This document shows positions 14,933 through 25,584 of a stretch of 37,733 nucleotides of DNA, piece after piece (within the stretch, counting starts at the first letter, position 1; every line of letters begins with the position of its first letter). The stretch lies in NCBI GenBank assembly GCA_030037855.1, contig JASHPY010000116.1:1-37733 (forward strand). The letters run 5' to 3'. The position numbers and the translations under genes are program-made. Under the pieces are notes generated by a model. It searched no databases. It saw only the letters and a program-made list of their open reading frames with translations, and had not been told where the DNA came from. This DNA is from Thermoplasmata archaeon (GTDB taxonomy: Archaea > Thermoplasmatota > Thermoplasmata > Lutacidiplasmatales > UBA184).

Positions 14933-15913
14933 CTACGCGGTCGCGCCGACCATCGGCAGCCCGGGACCCGCGGGCTCGCGACCGGGCAGGAAGCGACCCT
15001 CGGTCCGTGCGCCGAGCAGGAACACCTTCGACTCGGGCGACTCGTCGAGGACCGGGTAACCGATCCGGGCCGAGAGCCGGCGCGCGAACGCTCCGATCTC
15101 CTCGTGCGTCGGGACGTGGTCCCGACCGAGGCGCTGGCGGGACTTTCCCATGTAGACGTAGCCCTTCGGTTCGACGAAATCCGGGCGCGCGACGAGGTCG
15201 AGCTCGGCGTAGTCGTCGACCCATCCCAGGTTCCAGCCCTTGACAAGCGTGTGGCGCACGACCCGTCGGGTCCGCAGGTCGCGGACGATCGCGAGCGACT
15301 CGCGCAGGCGGGCCCACGCGTCGTCGTACGCGGGCAGCGTGAGGCGTCGAAACACCTCGGCGTTCGGCGCGGTGACCGAGACGTAGAGCTGGGTCGGGAG
15401 CGGGTCGAGCGCGCGGAGCGCGTCCGGGTTCGTCCCGTTGGTGACGAGGAACGTCGTGATCCCCCGCTCGTGGCAGATCTCGAGGAACCGGTTCATCTTG
15501 GGGTAGAGCGTCGGCTCGCCGGTCAGCGAGATCGCGATGTGTCGTGGGGCCTGCGACTCGTCCCAGCGCTCGGGCCGGACCGCCGGGTCGCCTTTGAAGC
15601 CCGAGAGGATCCGGCGCTGCGCGCCGATCGACTGGTCGAGGAGCGTCTCGGGGTCGTCGTACTCGGGCATGATCGCGTCGTTCTCCCAGCCCTGGTTCCG
15701 CCAGCAGAACCGGCAGCGCAGGTTGCACGAATCGATCGCCGGCGACATCTGCAGACACCGGTGGCTCTCGATGCCGTAGAACCGGCCCTTGTAGCAGTCC
15801 CGACCCCGAACGAGCGACTCGCGCGTCCAATAGCAGATCTTGACCGCGCTGTGCTTTCCGACGAGCTGGTAGCCCTGACCCGAGAGCTCGGTCGAGAGGT
15901 CCTGGTCTCCCAT
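14933..15913 (-). CDS. taw1: 4-demethylwyosine synthase Taw1 (TYW1)
   Basis: This 326-residue protein is the radical-SAM enzyme that condenses N1-methylguanosine-37 of tRNA-Phe with pyruvate carbons to give 4-demethylwyosine. The radical-SAM cluster motif is DSCNLRCRFCWR (CxxxCxxC). The TYW1-type start with GKHSAVKICYWTRESL and CYKGRFYGIESHRCLQM supplies extra cysteines for the second cluster. SLTGEPTLYPKM and LVTNGTNPDAL are family signatures. The length is normal, without the flavodoxin domain of eukaryotic TYW1. It ends one base after the Sec61-beta stop on the opposite strand. A GCATTAT box lies upstream near 15949. Confidence 0.95.
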   Translation of the reverse strand: MGDQDLSTELSGQGYQLVGKHSAVKICYWTRESLVRGRDCYKGRFYGIESHRCLQMSPAIDSCNLRCRFCWRNQGWENDAIMPEYDDPETLLDQSIGAQRRILSGFKGDPAVRPERWDESQAPRHIAISLTGEPTLYPKMNRFLEICHERGITTFLVTNGTNPDALRALDPLPTQLYVSVTAPNAEVFRRLTLPAYDDAWARLRESLAIVRDLRTRRVVRHTLVKGWNLGWVDDYAELDLVARPDFVEPKGYVYMGKSRQRLGRDHVPTHEEIGAFARRLSARIGYPVLDESPESKVFLLGARTEGRFLPGREPAGPGLPMVGATA

Positions 15914-15976
15914 TGCACGCGAGGCCCGAGAACGGGCCGCGCGGGATAATGCTTGGGGAGCCCGCTCCCTCGGACG

Positions 15977-16831
15977 CTACGTGAACTCCTCGCGACCGAA
16001 GAGCGCGAGGCCCCCGAGCGTTGTGAAGAGGAAGTAGCCGAACATCACGGCGATCCCCTGCGCGAGCGTGGGGAGGAGCGCGACGTTCCGGATGAGCTCG
16101 CCCGCGCCCGCGGGCACCCCGGTGAGCGGGTAGGCGATCACGACGTTCGCCCACGTGATGATGAACCACGGGGTGATCCCGACCAGCCCCTCGATGAGGT
16201 CGACGACGATCGCGAACCCGAAGAGGAACATCACCGCGACGATGATCACGCCGTAGAGGCTCTGCTTGAACATCGAGCTGAACAGGAACGTGGTCCCGAG
16301 CAGCGCGGCGAGGTAGAGGGCCGCGAGGCCGACCGAGCCGAGCAGCCCGGTCGTGATCGCGCCGCTCCCGACGAAGTACAGCCCGGCGCCGACGAGCACG
16401 ACGAAGTAGACGAGGATCGTCACGAGGGACGCGGCGTAGGCGGCCAGGTACTTGCCGGCGTAGACGCTCCAGCGCTTGATCGGGAGGCCCATCAGGAAGT
16501 AGCCGGTCTTGTTCTGGAACTCCCCGGCGATCGAGTCGCCGCCGAAGATGATCCCGGCGAAGATGATCAGGATCTCGGACCCTCCGACCCAGAGCGAGCC
16601 GAAGAACGCGTTGCCGTTCGCGATCAGCGCGGGCGGGGGGTAGTGCCCGACCAGCGCGAGCAGGATCGCGAGGATCGCGCCGACGATCGCGAGCATGAGG
16701 ATGAACCGCTGGGCGCGCAGGTAGTCGCGGAACTGGTACCGGGACATCAGGAACGCCTGCTCGACCGGACCCGGCATCGTGCCGAGCGCGACGTGCGGCT
16801 CGTCCGCGAGCCCGCCGCTGCTCGCGCTCAT
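15977..16831 (-). CDS. ABC-2 type transporter permease
   Basis: This 284-residue protein has six membrane helices: one after the N-terminal cytosolic stretch, then a cluster of five from about residue 90 on. This matches ABC-2 permeases. The loop after helix 1 contains GGSEILIIFAGIIFGGDSIAGEFQNKTGYFLMGLPI, the conserved pattern in which newly integrated Glu/Asn-rich residues precede the second helix. The start ATG overlaps the stop codon of the ATPase gene by four bases. Together they form an exporter for an unknown substrate. Many archaeal pairs of this type move lipids, antibiotics or copper-related factors. Nothing here decides. Confidence 0.88.
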   Translation of the reverse strand: MSASSGGLADEPHVALGTMPGPVEQAFLMSRYQFRDYLRAQRFILMLAIVGAILAILLALVGHYPPPALIANGNAFFGSLWVGGSEILIIFAGIIFGGDSIAGEFQNKTGYFLMGLPIKRWSVYAGKYLAAYAASLVTILVYFVVLVGAGLYFVGSGAITTGLLGSVGLAALYLAALLGTTFLFSSMFKQSLYGVIIVAVMFLFGFAIVVDLIEGLVGITPWFIITWANVVIAYPLTGVPAGAGELIRNVALLPTLAQGIAVMFGYFLFTTLGGLALFGREEFT

Positions 16832-17775
16832 GACTCCCCCGTCGTGATCTCTTGGAGGTAGACGTCCTCGAGCGCGCTCCGGCTCTCGTGGAAGCCCACG
16901 AGGCCGAGCCCGAGCCCGGCGACGCCCTGGAGGATCTCGGCCCGCTTCTCGGGGCCGCCCTGGATCGTGAGCGTCACGCGCCGCTCGTCAAGCCGCGACC
17001 AGGCGGTGACGCCGGCAAGGGAGGCGATCGAGCGGGCGACGTCCGCGTCCGCGATCGGGCGGAGGAACTCGGCGTCCACCGACGTCGCGCCGCTCCCGAG
17101 GCGGGCGTTGACGTTGGCGAGCGTGTCGTAGAAGAGGAGCTTTCCACGGTTGATCAGGATGACTTCGTCGCACACGTCGATCACCTCGCTCAGGATGTGG
17201 CTCGAGAAGAAGATCAGACGCCCTTCGCCCTTCAGCCCGCGGATGATCGATCGGACCTCGGCGACCCCGCGGGGGTCGAGGCCGGTGCTCGGCTCGTCGA
17301 GCAGCACCACGTCGGGGTCGGAGAGCAGCGTCGAGGCGATGTTGATCCGCTGCTTCATCCCCTTCGAGAAGCGGCCGACCTTCTGGTTGGCCCACTCGGT
17401 CATCTTGACCTGTTCGAGCACGCGATCGGTCCGCTCTCGGACGTCGGCCGCGCTCATCCCCCGGACCGCTCCGACCAGCTGAAGCGCCTCCCGCGGGGTC
17501 AGCGAACCGTAGATCTCGGGGGTCTCGATCAGCGCGCCGCACGAAGAGAGCGCGCGCCGGCGGTCCTGCTGGACTGAGATGCCGTTGACGAACGCCTCGC
17601 CCTCGGTCGGGAAGATCAGGTCCGTGAACATCTTCAGGGTCGTCGTCTTGCCCGCGCCGTTCGGTCCGAGGAAGCCGACGCACTTCGTCCCTTCGACCTT
17701 GAGCGTGAGGTGGTCGAGCGCCGTGAACGTACCGAATCGCCGCGTCAGTTGCCTTGCTTCGAGACTCGGGGGCAT
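16828..17775 (-). CDS. ABC-2 type transporter ATP-binding protein
   Basis: This 315-residue protein is an ABC ATPase. It has Walker A GPNGAGKTTT near residue 40, the signature FSKGMKQR, Walker B VVLLDEPSTGLDPRG and the switch histidine in FFSSHILSE. A C-terminal extension of about 90 residues follows the core, as in DrrA/CcmA-type exporters. The ATG at 17775 precedes a standard LEARQLTRRFGTFTALD start. The frame is open far upstream through the opposite-strand copper-ATPase region but shows no family sequence there. It is translationally coupled to the permease by an ATGA overlap. Confidence 0.93.
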   Translation of the reverse strand: MPPSLEARQLTRRFGTFTALDHLTLKVEGTKCVGFLGPNGAGKTTTLKMFTDLIFPTEGEAFVNGISVQQDRRRALSSCGALIETPEIYGSLTPREALQLVGAVRGMSAADVRERTDRVLEQVKMTEWANQKVGRFSKGMKQRINIASTLLSDPDVVLLDEPSTGLDPRGVAEVRSIIRGLKGEGRLIFFSSHILSEVIDVCDEVILINRGKLLFYDTLANVNARLGSGATSVDAEFLRPIADADVARSIASLAGVTAWSRLDERRVTLTIQGGPEKRAEILQGVAGLGLGLVGFHESRSALEDVYLQEITTGES

Positions 17776-17888
17776 GGTCAGGACCGCGGGAACGCGTGGG
17801 CTGGGCACCACGAGTTGAAAAGCGTGCGGGGCCCGTGCCACGTTGTCACAGGCGGGCGAGCCCACCGGGTCCCGGCCGTACCCACGGG

Positions 17889-19949
<2,061 letters not shown>

Positions 19950-20000
19950 CGTCGGCTCACGCGCGGCTCGGCACCGTGCCGGGACCGGGCCGGAGGAGGC

Positions 20001-20147
20001 TCAGCGGGTCCGGGGCGCGTGCTCGCGCTCGTACTTCTTCTGGCACGGGACCGAACAGAAGTAGACCGTCTCGGAGCCGTACGTACCGCGGGCGGCCGCC
20101 GTGGCGTCCTCGATGACCATTCCGCAGACCGGGTCCTTGACCTTCAT
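20001..20147 (-). CDS. small YHS-domain metal-binding protein
   Basis: This 48-residue protein consists of a single YHS domain: KDPVCGMVIE near the start, then VYFCSVPCQKKYE. The cysteine pattern (one in PVCGM, two in FCSVPC) matches the domain at the N-terminus of the copper ATPase 51 bases downstream, and the two are transcribed together. YHS domains bind copper or other heavy metals, so it may act as a small chaperone that passes metal to the pump (inference). A CTATATC box 26 bases upstream of the ATG indicates a leaderless operon message. Confidence 0.85.
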   Translation of the reverse strand: MKVKDPVCGMVIEDATAAARGTYGSETVYFCSVPCQKKYEREHAPRTR

Positions 20148-20170
20148 CGAACCGTCGCACGACGGGGGGA

Positions 20171-20177
20171 GATATAG
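20171..20177 (-). promoter_or_regulatory. TATA box of the YHS-copper ATPase operon
   Basis: CTATATC on the minus strand, centred 26 to 27 bases before the YHS ATG. No clear metal-regulator operator is visible nearby. Confidence 0.55.
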
Positions 20178-20219
20178 GGTCCCCCTCGTACCGCCCGACC
20201 CGAAAGATAGAAACCGTGC

Positions 20220-20564
20220 GTGTCCGTCGCTCCGCTCGTGGTCGAGGAGCTCTCGGCACGGGCGGTCGCGGAGAAGCTCAAGCACGGCTCCGCGGACCTC
20301 CTCCTGCTCGACGTCCGGGAACCGGACGAGCGCGAGGCCGCGGTGATCGAGCCGTCGCGGCACATTCCGATGCGGGAAGTGCCCGATCGGCTCGACGAGC
20401 TCCCGAAGGACCGGGAGATCGTCGTCTACTGCCACGGGGGCACGCGCTCTGCGATGATCGCCGGATTCCTCGAAGCGAAGGGCTACCCGCGGGTCGCGAA
20501 CCTGCACGGGGGGATCGATGCCTGGTCCCGGACGGTCGACCCCAAGGTTCCGCGGTACGGATAG
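20220..20564 (+). CDS. rhodanese-like sulfurtransferase
   Basis: This single-domain rhodanese of 114 residues has LLLLDVREPDE near residue 30 and the active-site loop YCHGGTRS with catalytic Cys71, then HGGIDAW. Such proteins carry persulfide sulfur for thiolation or detoxification. The GTG at 20220 is the first usable start. A GAAAGATAG box near 20205 would instead favour the in-frame GTG at 20238, shortening the protein by six residues. It is divergent from the YHS/copper pump operon. A link between persulfide and copper handling is possible but not shown. Confidence 0.88.
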   Translation: MSVAPLVVEELSARAVAEKLKHGSADLLLLDVREPDEREAAVIEPSRHIPMREVPDRLDELPKDREIVVYCHGGTRSAMIAGFLEAKGYPRVANLHGGIDAWSRTVDPKVPRYG

Positions 20565-20770
20565 CGCTCCGACGGGACCACATCGCCGTCCTGCCCGGGA
20601 GCGACGCCCTCCGGTGGGACACCGGCCCGTTGAGCAGCGTCGGGTTCCTGAAGGAACGTGGGGACGTCCTCGAATGGCCGGCGGACCCGATCCGGTTGCT
20701 AGCGCCGTGCGGGGCGCGCTCGTCCGTCGAATGCCAAGGAGCTGACCTCGGGCGGTCGCCGGCGGGGGAT

Positions 20771-20800
20771 GCGGGTAGGGCCTTCGCGTTCCCCACCCGC
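20771..20800. repeat. hairpin between convergent genes, possible terminator
   Basis: Ten-base arms (GCGGGTAGGG and CCCCACCCGC) pair with one mismatch around a ten-base loop. The hairpin lies in the 273-base gap between the convergent rhodanese and winged-helix genes. No T tract follows, so termination is only a guess. I see no gene in the rest of 20565-20837. Confidence 0.3.
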
Positions 20801-20837
20801 GACGTCTGTACCTCGCGGGGATTTCCTGGGCCGTCCC

Positions 20838-21173
20838 CTACGCTCGACGTCGGGAGATACGGTCCTCGGGGTTCGCCTCGAGCACCTCGATGTACGCCCG
20901 CATCTTCCAGTAGGTCGACAAGAACTCCTGGCCTCGCGGCGTGATGTCGTACGCCGGCCGACCGTCGATCTCCTCGGCCTTCAACAGACCGAGGGCGACG
21001 AGCCGCTCGACGAGCGTCCGCAGGCGATCGACCGGCATACCGGCACCGTAGGAGACGCGGGTGATCCGCGCCGCACCGTGGTAGCGCTTCACGACCTCGA
21101 GGACGGTCGCGTAGAGGTCGGTCGCCTCCCGCCGCCGCGGTCCGCCCCGTCCGGGCTCCCGATCGTCGAGCAT
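20838..21173 (-). CDS. winged-helix transcriptional regulator
   Basis: This 111-residue protein resembles the archaeal winged-helix regulators annotated as HTH_45-like. Helix 1 is DLYATVLEVVKRY. The recognition part is ITRVSYGAGMPVDRLRTLVERLVALGLL. The wing DGRPAYDITPRGQEFLSTY follows, with a C-terminal dimerisation helix. It starts 15 bases after the stop of the bactofilin-like gene and is almost certainly in the same operon. This ties it to control of that gene or of surface functions, by context only. Confidence 0.8.
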   Translation of the reverse strand: MLDDREPGRGGPRRREATDLYATVLEVVKRYHGAARITRVSYGAGMPVDRLRTLVERLVALGLLKAEEIDGRPAYDITPRGQEFLSTYWKMRAYIEVLEANPEDRISRRRA

Positions 21174-21188
21174 CCGACCGCTCCGGGC

Positions 21189-22406
21189 TCACAGGGGGAA
21201 AGGGGGCAGCGTGTCGACCTTGCGCGGGGGGGAACGAACGCGCGCGTCCGCGGAGACCTCGACCGACTGGGTGTAGGTGACCTCGTCCGCCACGGCCGAC
21301 TCCCGGAGCCGGACCTGGGCGGCGAAGATGCGGCGGGCCTCGGCCCGCTCCTCGAGTTCGACGACGCCGCCGTAGACGTCCTCGACCTTCGCGCCGCGCT
21401 CGATCTCGACCGTGTCGCCGACCAGCGGTCCGCGCGCGCGGGACTTCCGCTCGAGTCGGATGCGCGCCGCCTTGAGCCCCTCCTGCGTCGACACCTGCCC
21501 GCCGATCTCGACCGGACCGCTGAACGTCGCGCGGCGGGCGTCGAGCGAGCCGCCGATCTCGAGCCGTTCCCCCGAGAGCACCTCGCGCACGGAGATCGAC
21601 CCACCGACCTCGAGCGCGTGGGCGAGCGTGAGCGAGCCGCGGACGTCGAACTTCCCGCCGATCTCGGCGCGTTGACCGGTCCCGTTGCCGCCGATCCGCC
21701 CGACGCCCCCGATCTCGAGCTGGTCGAACGTGAGGTCCTTGCTCGCCGTCAGCAGCCCGCCGACTTCGATCGAACCTCCGGTCGCCGAGTCGTCAAACTC
21801 GGCCAGTCCGCCGACGTCGATCGACCCGAACTTGAGGGGCCCGGCGCTGCGGAACCGGCCGCCGACCTCGATCGAACGCCGGACCTCGCCACCCCCGAGC
21901 CGTACGGTGCCGCCGACCTCGAGCGTGTCGATCGAGACGTCGGCGAGCTCGACCGAGCCGCCGGCTTCGACGCTCTCCGCCTCGAGACGACCGGCGAGGT
22001 GGAACTTTCCCCCGACCGAGACCCCCTTCGCCGTGAGCGTTCGGGCTCCCTCGAGGACTCCGCCGACCTCGAATCGCTCCGCCTCGGCGGCGCCTCCGAC
22101 GCGGAGCTTCCGGTCGACGTCGACCCGTCGCGCCTTGAGCGCTCCACCGATCTCGAGGGTGCTGTCGCGCGCCTCGACGTCCTCGTGCACGACGAGGTCG
22201 CCCGAGATCACGACCGTTCCGTCGTCCGCTCGGAACCGGGCGCACTCGAAGTGCCCGATCACTTCGGCGGACCCGTCGAACCGGGCCTGCCCCGATACGA
22301 CGACCGTTCCCTCGGCCGTGATCCGGACGCTCGACTCGGCCCGCAGGTCGCCGTCCACCGCGCCCAGGCGGACCTCGGCACCCCGCGGGATGCGCATCTC
22401 GGACAT
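21189..22406 (-). CDS. bactofilin-like polymer-forming beta-helix protein
   Basis: This 405-residue protein is a long run of short beta strands. It contains 14 copies of a pentad of the type (L/I/V/F)-E-(V/I)-G-G, for example LEIGG, LRVGG, FEVGG, VSVGG, IEVGG and IDVGG, spaced about 16-25 residues apart between residues 85 and 310. This is the pattern of polymer-forming cytoskeletal proteins (bactofilins) that stack into a right-handed beta-helix. There is no signal peptide or membrane segment. The N- and C-terminal parts keep beta-helix character. It is over twice the length of most bactofilins. A CCGTATAG box gives a leaderless start at the ATG. A role in cell shape or scaffold is inference. 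Confidence 0.7.
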   Translation of the reverse strand: MSEMRIPRGAEVRLGAVDGDLRAESSVRITAEGTVVVSGQARFDGSAEVIGHFECARFRADDGTVVISGDLVVHEDVEARDSTLEIGGALKARRVDVDRKLRVGGAAEAERFEVGGVLEGARTLTAKGVSVGGKFHLAGRLEAESVEAGGSVELADVSIDTLEVGGTVRLGGGEVRRSIEVGGRFRSAGPLKFGSIDVGGLAEFDDSATGGSIEVGGLLTASKDLTFDQLEIGGVGRIGGNGTGQRAEIGGKFDVRGSLTLAHALEVGGSISVREVLSGERLEIGGSLDARRATFSGPVEIGGQVSTQEGLKAARIRLERKSRARGPLVGDTVEIERGAKVEDVYGGVVELEERAEARRIFAAQVRLRESAVADEVTYTQSVEVSADARVRSPPRKVDTLPPFPL

Positions 22407-22428
22407 GGTGGAGGCACGGGGACCCCCC

Positions 22429-22435
22429 TCTATAC
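22429..22435 (-). promoter_or_regulatory. TATA box of the bactofilin-like operon
   Basis: GTATAGAG on the minus strand within 22429-22436, centred about 26 bases before the ATG at 22406. This predicts a leaderless message for the bactofilin-like gene and its winged-helix partner. Confidence 0.5.
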
Positions 22436-22509
22436 GGCTACGTCACGACGGGTGAGCACGGAAGGCGACGGTCCCGAAGGAGCCAAAGGTCCCGAGGCGT
22501 GGCGACCGC

Positions 22510-23220
22510 GTGGCCGACTCGCTCGCCGCGCTTCGGACGGAGGTCGTCGCGTGCCGACGATGCCCCCGGCTCGTGCGCTACCGCGAGCGGATCGCGCGCG
22601 AGAAGAAGCGAGAGTTCCGGGCCGACGAATACTGGGGACGGCCGGTGCCGGGGTTCGGCGACCCGAACGCGCGCCTGGTCGCGGTCGGTCTCGCCCCCGC
22701 CGCCCACGGCTCGAACCGGACGGGTCGGGTTTTCACGGGGGACCGGTCGGCCGCGTTCCTCGTGCGGGCGTTCCACGCGGCCGGCTTCGCGAACCAACCG
22801 ACCTCGGTGCGTCGTGGGGACGGCCTCGAGTACCGCGACCTCTACCTGACCGCCGCGGTGCGTTGCGCGCCGCCGGACAACCGGCCGACCCCGTCCGAAC
22901 GGACGAACTGCGAGTCGTACCTCGACCGCGAACTCCGGCTCCTGCCCGAGACCCGAGCCATCCTCGCGCTCGGGGGGTTTGCCTGGGACGCGCTGCGAGA
23001 GGCGGTGCCGCGGTTGTACGGCGTTCCCCGTCCCGGGACCGCGTTCGCGCACGGCGCCTGCGCGGCGCTTGGCCCCGGGCGCCCCCTCCTCTGGGCGTCG
23101 TACCATCCGAGCCCGCAGAACACGAACACCGGGAAGCTGACGCTCCCGATGCTCGTCGAGCTCCTTCGTCGGATCCGAGGCTCGTACGCCGAAGACGGCG
23201 CCCGGAGCGGCGGCAGGTAG
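22510..23220 (+). CDS. uracil-DNA glycosylase, family 5 (UDGb)
   Basis: This 236-residue protein removes uracil from DNA. Motif 1 is GLAPAAHG (60-67, followed by SNRTGRVFTGD), which is the family 5 form lacking the catalytic Asp/Asn of other families. Motif 2 is HPSPQNTNTG from residue 199. Four cysteines (15, 18, 119, 134) have the spacing of the 4Fe-4S cluster. The length is normal. The enzyme suits a GC-rich genome that suffers cytosine deamination. The GTG start gives the expected N-terminus before the first Cys pair. tgtA follows 20 bases downstream in the same direction. Confidence 0.93.
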   Translation: MADSLAALRTEVVACRRCPRLVRYRERIAREKKREFRADEYWGRPVPGFGDPNARLVAVGLAPAAHGSNRTGRVFTGDRSAAFLVRAFHAAGFANQPTSVRRGDGLEYRDLYLTAAVRCAPPDNRPTPSERTNCESYLDRELRLLPETRAILALGGFAWDALREAVPRLYGVPRPGTAFAHGACAALGPGRPLLWASYHPSPQNTNTGKLTLPMLVELLRRIRGSYAEDGARSGGR

Positions 23221-23240
23221 ATCAGCGAGGGAGGAAGAGT

Positions 23241-25199
23241 TTGGCCGCCTTCGAGTTGTTGGAACGGGACGGGCTCGCGCGACGCGGGCGCCTCGAGACC
23301 CCGCACGGAACGATCGAGACGCCCGCGCTCCTTCCGGTCGTGCACCCCGACCCCGCGCGACAACCCTTGTCGCCGCGCGAGATGCGCGCGCGTCTCGGGA
23401 TCCGCGCGGTGATCACTTCGTCGTACATCACCTGGCGGACCCCGCCCCTCCGAGCGACGGCGGAGTCGCGCGGGATCCACGGACTGCTCGAGTTCGACGG
23501 TCCGGTCATGACCGACTCGGGCGCCTTCCAGCAGCACGCCTACGGGTCGGTCGAGGTTGGGCCGGACGAGATCCTCGCGTTCCAGAACACGATCGGGGCG
23601 GACATCGGGACCGTGCTCGACCGGTTCACCGAGCCCGAGTCGGAGCGCGACGACGCGGCGTCCGCCCTCGAGACGACGCTGGAGCGCGCCCGGGTCGCGC
23701 GTTCCCAGCGCGAGGGACTGCTCGCGGTGCCCGTCCAGGGCGGGCGGCACGAGGATCTCCGACTCCGCTCGGCCGAGCGCGCCTCGGAATTCGCCGACGT
23801 GCTCGCGGTGGGCGGCGTCGTCCCGCTCCTGGAACAGTACCGCTTCCCCGAGCTGGCGCGCGCGCTCGCGGCCGCGCGTCCGGGACTCAATCCCGGTGCG
23901 GCGGTGCACCTGTTCGGCACCGGCCACCCGATGACGTTCGCGTTCGCCGCGCTCTGGGGCGTCGACCTCATCGATTCCTCCGCCTACCACAAGTTCGCCC
24001 GTCGCGGGAGCCTGCTCTTCGCGGAGGGCACCGTATCGATCGACGGGATCCGCGAGGACCTCTGTCACTGCTTCCTCTGCGCTGAGCTGCCCCTTCCCGA
24101 GGTCGCCCGACGGCCGGTCGCGGAACGCGAGCGCCGCATCGCCTTCCATAACCTCCTCACGTCGGTCGAAGAGATCGGCCGCGTACGGCAGGCGATCCGC
24201 GACGGCACGCTCTGGGAGCTCGCGGAGCGCCGCGCGACCGCCCACCCGGCCCTCCGGGCGGGGCTCGCGGAGGCGACCCGCCACCCGGAGGTCTTCCTCC
24301 CGACCGAGCCGCTCTCCCGTCGCGCGTTCCGCGAGGTCATGCCGGACAGTCGGACGCGGCCCGCGGTCGCGCGGTTCCGCCGGTGCGTCGAGGAGTACGG
24401 CCGCGATCGGCCGCTCCCGGCGCGTCTCCACCGGGTTCCGTTGCGGCCCGAGTACCTGGCGCGGATCCCCACCGAGGACCGCGGCGGCCGCTCGATCGAA
24501 TGGGTTTGCGAGACCCCGCTCGGGACCGTGCCGGTCGAGCTCCTCGACCTCTATCCCGTTGGGCCGTACCTCGGGGTCGACGAATTCGTCGACCGTCCCG
24601 GCCACCGACCGGCCTCCGCCGTCACCGCCGAACTGCGGGAACGGAGCGAGCTCGACGCCGACCTCGATCGCGACTGGAGCGAGGAGTGGACGCGACGTCA
24701 GGTACGCGCCCTGCTCTCGGTCGCGTACGGCCCCGAGATCGCCGCTGCGGTCGGGGAGGAGGCGCGGGGGGCGCGCTCCCACCGGACCGGCCGACTGCGG
24801 ACGATCGGCGCCGACGGGAACCCGTGGTTCGTGATCGGCACCGACGGCTTTCCCCGCCCGACCTTCCACGGGGCGTCACGCCTGCTCGCATTCCTGCCGG
24901 AAGGGCGGTCCCGGGTGGTGGTCAGCTACGACGCGGTGCCGTTCGTGTCGCGGGGCCGTAGTGTGTTCTCGCGGTTCGTCACGCGCGCGGACCCGAACCT
25001 CGTCCCGGACGAGACCGCCCTGCTCGTCGATCGTGCGGACACGCTGCTCGGCGTCGGGAGATTGCTGCTGGCGCCCCACGAGATGCCCCGGCTCCGCCGG
25101 GGCGTGGCGGTCCGCGTGACGGCCCACGCCAAAGCGCCCGTGCCGGTGGACGAGGTCGAGGAGTCGCCCGCGGAGCCCTCGGACCGCGGGTCGGATTGA
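23241..25199 (+). CDS. tgtA: archaeal tRNA-guanine(15) transglycosylase
   Basis: This 652-residue enzyme swaps guanine-15 of tRNA for the archaeosine precursor preQ0. Visible features are the substrate loop with Asp92 in DSGAFQ, the catalytic segment GVDLIDSSAY (Asp245), and a zinc site of Cys275, Cys277, Cys280 and His303. A middle region leads to a C-terminal PUA domain (about 570-635) that binds the tRNA. The TTG start at 23241 is preceded by GAGGGAGGAA and fits the family N-terminus (FELLERDGLARRGRLETPHG). The frame is open far upstream but without family sequence. It follows the glycosylase gene by 20 bases and may be co-transcribed with it. Confidence 0.95.
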   Translation: MAAFELLERDGLARRGRLETPHGTIETPALLPVVHPDPARQPLSPREMRARLGIRAVITSSYITWRTPPLRATAESRGIHGLLEFDGPVMTDSGAFQQHAYGSVEVGPDEILAFQNTIGADIGTVLDRFTEPESERDDAASALETTLERARVARSQREGLLAVPVQGGRHEDLRLRSAERASEFADVLAVGGVVPLLEQYRFPELARALAAARPGLNPGAAVHLFGTGHPMTFAFAALWGVDLIDSSAYHKFARRGSLLFAEGTVSIDGIREDLCHCFLCAELPLPEVARRPVAERERRIAFHNLLTSVEEIGRVRQAIRDGTLWELAERRATAHPALRAGLAEATRHPEVFLPTEPLSRRAFREVMPDSRTRPAVARFRRCVEEYGRDRPLPARLHRVPLRPEYLARIPTEDRGGRSIEWVCETPLGTVPVELLDLYPVGPYLGVDEFVDRPGHRPASAVTAELRERSELDADLDRDWSEEWTRRQVRALLSVAYGPEIAAAVGEEARGARSHRTGRLRTIGADGNPWFVIGTDGFPRPTFHGASRLLAFLPEGRSRVVVSYDAVPFVSRGRSVFSRFVTRADPNLVPDETALLVDRADTLLGVGRLLLAPHEMPRLRRGVAVRVTAHAKAPVPVDEVEESPAEPSDRGSD

Positions 25200-25299
25200 C
25201 CGCGGGGACCGGAAACTCCGCCGCCGGCTCCGCGTGTTGGGTCAGAGTTATCAGGCCCAGCCCGCTGGCGCGGCCCGAACCCGACTCCGGACGGCGCAC

Positions 25300-25530
25300 G
25301 TGACCAAGACGTTCCTTCTCCTGCAGCTCGACAGCGAGGGCGCGCCGTATTCGGAGGTCGCCGAACTCCTCGAGGACATCGGGTTCCGGCCCGAGACCGA
25401 GGGGTACGACTTCCTCTACGAGTGGGGCCGCCCCGCGTCGGTCCAGGAGACGCTCGACTTCGCCGACCGGATCCAGGAGACACTCCGGGGTAAGCGCGTC
25501 GGGTTCCGGATCGAGTCGACCGAGGAGTGA
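25300..25530 (+). CDS. small conserved-looking protein, unknown function
   Basis: This 76-residue protein has no named domain that I recognise. It has an alternating strand-helix pattern: TKTFLLLQLD, then SEVAELLEDIGF, YDFLYEWG, SVQETLDFADRIQETLRG and VGFRIEST. That suggests a small ferredoxin-like alpha-beta fold. It is acidic and soluble. The GTG at 25300 starts the coherent part. The frame upstream to 25234 reads poorly. It lies between tgtA and kae1, two tRNA-modification genes, in the same direction. A role as a helper of tRNA modification is guilt by association only. Confidence 0.7.
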   Translation: MTKTFLLLQLDSEGAPYSEVAELLEDIGFRPETEGYDFLYEWGRPASVQETLDFADRIQETLRGKRVGFRIESTEE

Positions 25531-25556
25531 CCGCGCGCCCGTCGAGCGCGGCCGGG

Positions 25557-25563
25557 TTTTAAG
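25557..25563 (+). promoter_or_regulatory. TATA box of kae1
   Basis: TTTTAAG is centred 26 bases before the ATG at 25585, which predicts a leaderless transcript. Confidence 0.55.
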
Positions 25564-25584
25564 CCGTCCACGGTTCGCGCGTCG

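Noticed and set aside
20565-20837. Possible extra plus-strand gene remnant after the rhodanese
   Set aside because: A frame continuing past the rhodanese gives only about 75-100 residues of unconvincing composition with no start signal or family match. It could be a decayed fragment, but nothing supports a call.
21189-22406. Regularly spaced GC-rich DNA repeats that looked like an array
   Set aside because: The repeats are imperfect, in frame, of varying spacing and encode the EVGG pentads. It is a protein repeat, not a CRISPR array.
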